Source: Flagellimonas zhangzhouensis (GTDB lineage: Bacteria; Bacteroidota; Bacteroidia; Flavobacteriales; Flavobacteriaceae). From it: a stretch of 64,000 nucleotides of DNA. The notes under the pieces were generated by a model, which searched no databases, was not told the DNA's origin, and saw nothing but the letters and a program-made list of their open reading frames with translations. Location: assembly GCF_900102925.1 (NCBI RefSeq), contig NZ_FNKI01000001.1:248001-312000 (forward strand), in the 5' to 3' direction. The position numbers were made by a program, and so were the translations under genes. Below are positions 60,739 through 64,000 of the stretch, in pieces (the stretch's first letter is position 1; each line of letters opens with the position of its first letter).

Positions 60739-61215
60739 TTATTCCCTTGTAATCTCTAAAATATCGAATTTCAAGGTACCATTGGGAACTTTGATCTCGG
60801 CAACATCACCAACTGATTTTCCCAATAGACCTTTTCCTATGGGAGAAGTCACTGAAATTTTTCCCGTTTTTAGATTTGCCTCACTTTCTGCTACCAAGGT
60901 ATACTTCATTTCCATGCCATTGGCTTTGTTCTTCAATTTTACCGTGGAAAGCACCAAGATTTTAGAGGTATCCAATTGTGATTCATCAATCAATCGGGCA
61001 TTTGACAAGGTCTCTTCCATTTTGGAGATTTTCATTTCCAAAAGTCCTTGGGCCTCTTTTGCGGCATCATATTCCGCATTTTCCGAAAGATCTCCTTTAT
61101 CCCTTGCCTCGGCAATGGCCTGGGAGGCTTTGGGGCGTTCAACATCTTTAAGATGATTTAACTCATCCTTTAATTTTTTTAATCCTTCAGGTGTATAGTA
61201 AGATATATTGCTCAT
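60739..61215 (-). CDS. greA: Transcription elongation factor GreA
   Basis: 158 aa from the ATG at 61215 (MSNISYYTPEGLKKL); the frame starts 20 codons earlier but those residues do not fit. N-terminal coiled coil with acidic tip ARDKGDLSENAEYDAAKE, and C-terminal domain SPIGKGLLGKSVGDVAEIKVP. Stimulates RNA cleavage by backtracked RNA polymerase. A TATATTTG box lies on the same strand about 130 bases upstream (around 61350). Confidence 0.94.
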   Translation of the reverse strand: MSNISYYTPEGLKKLKDELNHLKDVERPKASQAIAEARDKGDLSENAEYDAAKEAQGLLEMKISKMEETLSNARLIDESQLDTSKILVLSTVKLKNKANGMEMKYTLVAESEANLKTGKISVTSPIGKGLLGKSVGDVAEIKVPNGTLKFDILEITRE

Positions 61216-61402
61216 ATCCTTAATTTTTAATGCATAGAAACATCGAAGAAAATCAAAATAATTTCCCCAATGCACTCGTTCTTACAAATAGAAAAAATCC
61301 TCTACGACAGCCATGATCCAGCATGGTTTTTTGCGAGGATTTAACGCAAATATAGGTAAATTTTGTTCAACTTTGCTCGCATAACCTTCAGAAACACACT
61401 CA

Positions 61403-61837
61403 ATGAAGCATATTTGGAGCCTTTTTGTTTTGACCCTTATTTCAGCATGCAGTGCGGATAGAAATAACCAAAATCCTTACCTCCAAGAGGTAAGTTTTAG
61501 GTTCGAGATCAACTTGAATCTTCCGCTCTATGCCAACCTCAACAGTATTGGAAATCCTGTTTATATTGGCAATAACGGTGTGGGCACAAGAGGTGCTTTT
61601 GTAATGAATATCGGGAATAGTTATCTTGCTTGGGAAGCCAGTTGTCCGAATCATGCACCGAACAATTGCTCCACCATGACCATTTCTGGACAAAATGCGG
61701 TATGCAGTTGTGAAGGGTATACGTATAGTTTGTTTACAGGACAACAATTGGATAGACCAGATGATGGCAATCGTTATTATGACCTGCTTATTTACAACAC
61801 TACGCAGAGTGGAAATACGGTAATCATTTCCAACTAA
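61403..61837 (+). CDS. Rieske-like lipoprotein with incomplete ligands
   Basis: 144 aa; lipobox Cys16 (LISAC). The domain reads CPNH (81-84), NNC (Cys89), then CSCEGYTYSLFTGQQ (101-115), which aligns with the Rieske box CPCHGxxF/Y: the second CxxH His is Glu104, and the first pair is CxxH instead of CxH. So the protein probably keeps the fold but not a standard [2Fe-2S] cluster. Location: outer surface of a membrane. A hairpin terminator follows. Confidence 0.7.
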   Translation: MKHIWSLFVLTLISACSADRNNQNPYLQEVSFRFEINLNLPLYANLNSIGNPVYIGNNGVGTRGAFVMNIGNSYLAWEASCPNHAPNNCSTMTISGQNAVCSCEGYTYSLFTGQQLDRPDDGNRYYDLLIYNTTQSGNTVIISN

Positions 61838-61847
61838 AAAAGAATAA

Positions 61848-61883
61848 AAATGGGATGCCGTATTCAAATACAGCATCCCATTT
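61848..61883. terminator. Bidirectional terminator before the TonB receptor stop
   Basis: TGGGATGC (61851-61858) pairs with GCATCCCA (61873-61880), with inner GTATT/AATAC pairing and A/T-tracts outside. It lies between the convergent Rieske-like and receptor genes. Confidence 0.85.
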
Positions 61884-61889
61884 AAGCTT

Positions 61890-64000
61890 TTAGAAATTAA
61901 TGGTAGCGCCCAACAGGAAGTTGATTCCTGCTTGTGGATAATATCCAGCTCCTTCAATAGTGGACACTGCACCTGGATTGGACCAGCTATCATCATAGGT
62001 GTAAAAATAGCCGTTGGATACGATGTCGGCATCGAAAATATTATTCACTAACCCTGATAACACAATACTTTTCACAAACGAGTTGGTTTCGATGACATAC
62101 TGCACATTAAAATCTGTTTGGGAATAACTATCCAAGGTGGAATTTTCAGAATCTATGTTGCCCATGTATTGCTCTCCAACGAACTTGGTCAACAAGGCCA
62201 ATTGGAAATTTTCTTTGGGTTGAAAAGCTAAAATATTACCTGCAACAATTTGCGGCGAATAAGCAATATGGGTATTTCCTAAATTTTCAAGAGTTCCATC
62301 ACGTTGAAAATAAAAATCAACATTCCTATTATCGCTCAAAGCAATGTTCGGTCTTACACTAAAAGCACGAGATAATTTAATATTGGCATCCACTTCCAAT
62401 CCCAAACGGTAACTATCACCTACATTGGCACGCAATGGCGCACCCACATCGTTCAATTCCCCTGTGAGCACCAACTGATCTTTGTACTTCATGTAGTATA
62501 CATTAGTGTTCAACTGAAAACTTGGTGAAACATAACGCCAACCCAATTCAAAATCGTTCAATTTTTCAGGTTTTGGGCTCCCACTTTCGTAATCGTTTCT
62601 GTTGGGTTCTCTATTTGCTAAAGCATAAGAGAAATAGAAGTTGTTGTTTTGATTTAAATCAAAGGTCACCCCAGCTTTTGGATTGAAAAAATCAAAGGTG
62701 TCATCAACCAAACCTGTTTCATCTCCATTGGCTTGATATCCCACATTTCGATATTGCAAATCGCCAAAAACAGACCATTTGTTGTTCAATTGGTAGTTTA
62801 CCTTTGTGTACACATTAAAATCCGTTTTGGTTGAAGTATCATCATAATACCTATCTCGAATTTCGCTATTGCTGGCGTATTGTGCCCAGATGATTTCACC
62901 AAAATGATCGCCTTCATACTTGTTGTAACCACCACCAATGATCAACTTTACCTTCTTTTTGGTATATGTTGTTGAGAACACGGTGCCATAAAAGTCATTA
63001 TCCAACCATCTTCTTCTGATCAAATCGGTATTTTCCACCAATTCGCCATTTACGGTAATGGGCTCCAATCCGTATGTTGAAAAATCATCGTCATCGCGAT
63101 ACTGCTCAAAAAATCCCCGTCCTTTGGTGTAGTGCAAAGCTATGTGCATATCCCACTCAGGGCTCCAAGTTTCACTCCAGTGCAGCTGAAAATGGTCTTG
63201 CTTGTAATTATCCACTTCATTATCGTAAAACTGGGTGTTTCCATTGGCATCAGTGTACATTCCTGCAGAGTTGAACGTTCTGTTGGTTTCCAACTCTTCG
63301 GCTGTGATTCCGTTCCAAGCTTGGTAGGTGATTTCATGTCCACCAAAAAGCAAAGCTTTGATCAAGGTATTATCATCTTTATACACTCCTTGAAGAAAAT
63401 ACGAGTCCAATTCAGAACTTGCACGATCTACATAACCATCAGAAGTAATTCTCGACAACCTTCCCGAAAACTCAATATGGTCGTTCAAAAGTCCCGTACT
63501 GAATTTCACATTGTTCCGAAGGGTATTAAAACTTCCGATTGACGATGAAATCCTTGCATAGGCTTCTTCTGAAAAGGCATCCGTAAGCATATTTAAACTT
63601 GCCCCAAATGCTCCAGCTCCGTTTGTAGAAGTTCCAACACCACGTTGCAATTGCAAACTTTGGGTAGAAGATGCAAAATCGGGCATATTTACCCAAAATG
63701 TCCCTTGCGATTCGGCATCATTATATGGGATTCCGTTTATGGTTACGTTCACTCGTGTCGCATCGCTTCCACGTACACGAATTCCCGTGTAACCCACTCC
63801 TGCCCCTGCATCGGATGTAGTGACTACGGCTGGCATAAAATTCATTAGAATAGGCACATCTTGTCCCAAATTTCTGGAGCGAAGCTGTTCTTTGTCCAAA
63901 TTGGAAAAAGTAATCGGAAATTCTTTGGTTACCCGAATGGCTTGTACCAAAACCTCATCGAGCACTACTTTTTTGCCCTCCAAAGTATCCGTTTCGGTTT
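61890..64000 (-). CDS. TonB-dependent receptor, N-terminus outside window
   Basis: The frame is open to the window end, so the first codons are missing; 703 codons visible. Plug-like segment (VPILMNFMPAVVTTSDAGAGVGYTGIRVRGSDATRVNVTING) and a long barrel ending GINFLLGATINF, a typical aromatic C-terminus. VLDEVLVQAIRV near the visible start is the TonB-box neighbourhood. Ligand unknown; plug wording resembles siderophore/heme-type (FecA/CirA-like) receptors more than SusC. Confidence 0.88.
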   Translation of the reverse strand, partial: TETDTLEGKKVVLDEVLVQAIRVTKEFPITFSNLDKEQLRSRNLGQDVPILMNFMPAVVTTSDAGAGVGYTGIRVRGSDATRVNVTINGIPYNDAESQGTFWVNMPDFASSTQSLQLQRGVGTSTNGAGAFGASLNMLTDAFSEEAYARISSSIGSFNTLRNNVKFSTGLLNDHIEFSGRLSRITSDGYVDRASSELDSYFLQGVYKDDNTLIKALLFGGHEITYQAWNGITAEELETNRTFNSAGMYTDANGNTQFYDNEVDNYKQDHFQLHWSETWSPEWDMHIALHYTKGRGFFEQYRDDDDFSTYGLEPITVNGELVENTDLIRRRWLDNDFYGTVFSTTYTKKKVKLIIGGGYNKYEGDHFGEIIWAQYASNSEIRDRYYDDTSTKTDFNVYTKVNYQLNNKWSVFGDLQYRNVGYQANGDETGLVDDTFDFFNPKAGVTFDLNQNNNFYFSYALANREPNRNDYESGSPKPEKLNDFELGWRYVSPSFQLNTNVYYMKYKDQLVLTGELNDVGAPLRANVGDSYRLGLEVDANIKLSRAFSVRPNIALSDNRNVDFYFQRDGTLENLGNTHIAYSPQIVAGNILAFQPKENFQLALLTKFVGEQYMGNIDSENSTLDSYSQTDFNVQYVIETNSFVKSIVLSGLVNNIFDADIVSNGYFYTYDDSWSNPGAVSTIEGAGYYPQAGINFLLGATINF

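Noticed and set aside
61442..62032. 196-codon minus-strand frame over the Rieske-like and receptor genes
   Set aside because: It spans two real genes with lipobox or barrel features and a terminator between them; no own features.

Overview
The window is chromosomal DNA of a member of the Bacteroidota, family Flavobacteriaceae. Evidence: T9SS type A sorting domains, SusC-like TonB receptors with a carboxypeptidase-like N-terminal domain, clade-specific DUF families (DUF4296, DUF4271, DUF3098, DUF3127, DUF2490), ATP-type PEP carboxykinase, TAnnTTTG promoter boxes and AT-rich sequence. A Muricauda/Flagellimonas/Maribacter-like genus is only a guess. I see about 62 protein genes, no rRNA, tRNA, CRISPR array, prophage or intact insertion sequence. 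Genes are packed tightly on both strands. Seven convergent pairs overlap at their 3' ends, and those that do not mostly have a strong hairpin terminator between them.

Layout. 1-7.1 kb: partial GAF protein, LpxH-like phosphoesterase, exported class V aminotransferase-fold protein, AraC-type membrane regulator, acyltransferase, small secreted protein. 7.1-12.2 kb: penicillin-acylase lipoprotein, TPM-domain protein, MsbA-like ABC exporter. 12.2-15.1 kb: minus-strand Fe-S/electron-transfer run (Mrp, NifU-type scaffold, ferredoxin reductase, [2Fe-2S] ferredoxin). 15.3-19.8 kb: amidase lipoprotein, an alkyltransferase-like DNA repair protein, LysE exporter, TrmB, glycosyltransferase. 19.7-26.6 kb: PhoB/PhoR-like two-component system divergent from a TonB receptor plus lipoprotein, with four TAAC motifs in 11-bp phase between them, then two tiny proteins that are almost only a T9SS sorting domain.

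26.7-41.7 kb is mostly housekeeping: LuxE-like adenylating enzyme, TyrS, epimerase, an operon of polyprenol-mannose synthase/dihydroorotase/DUF4296, GT39-DUF4271-HemD, PEP carboxykinase, saccharopine-dehydrogenase-like protein, Lrp regulator, ferritin and a zinc peptidase. 41.7-50.4 kb holds alanine dehydrogenase, LeuS (carrying two in-frame insertions of a palindromic repeat), then FtsX-DUF3098-UppP-TruB, a TonB-like protein and a monothiol thioredoxin-fold protein.

50.5-55.6 kb is a TetR-ABC-HlyD-TolC efflux/secretion operon in which every ATPase motif of the ABC protein is altered. This is the most unusual gene set in the window. 55.7-64 kb: DNA-3-methyladenine glycosylase with two overlapping small genes, Aat, DUF3127, a histidine kinase, a zinc-ribbon membrane protein, HIT protein, GreA, a Rieske-like lipoprotein without the full ligand set, and a partial TonB receptor.

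Most of the window is ordinary flavobacterial core genome. The points worth a second look are the pseudo-ATPase exporter, the palindromic repeats inside and around leuS, the 11-bp phased TAAC array, the orphan T9SS tails and the interlocked convergent gene ends.
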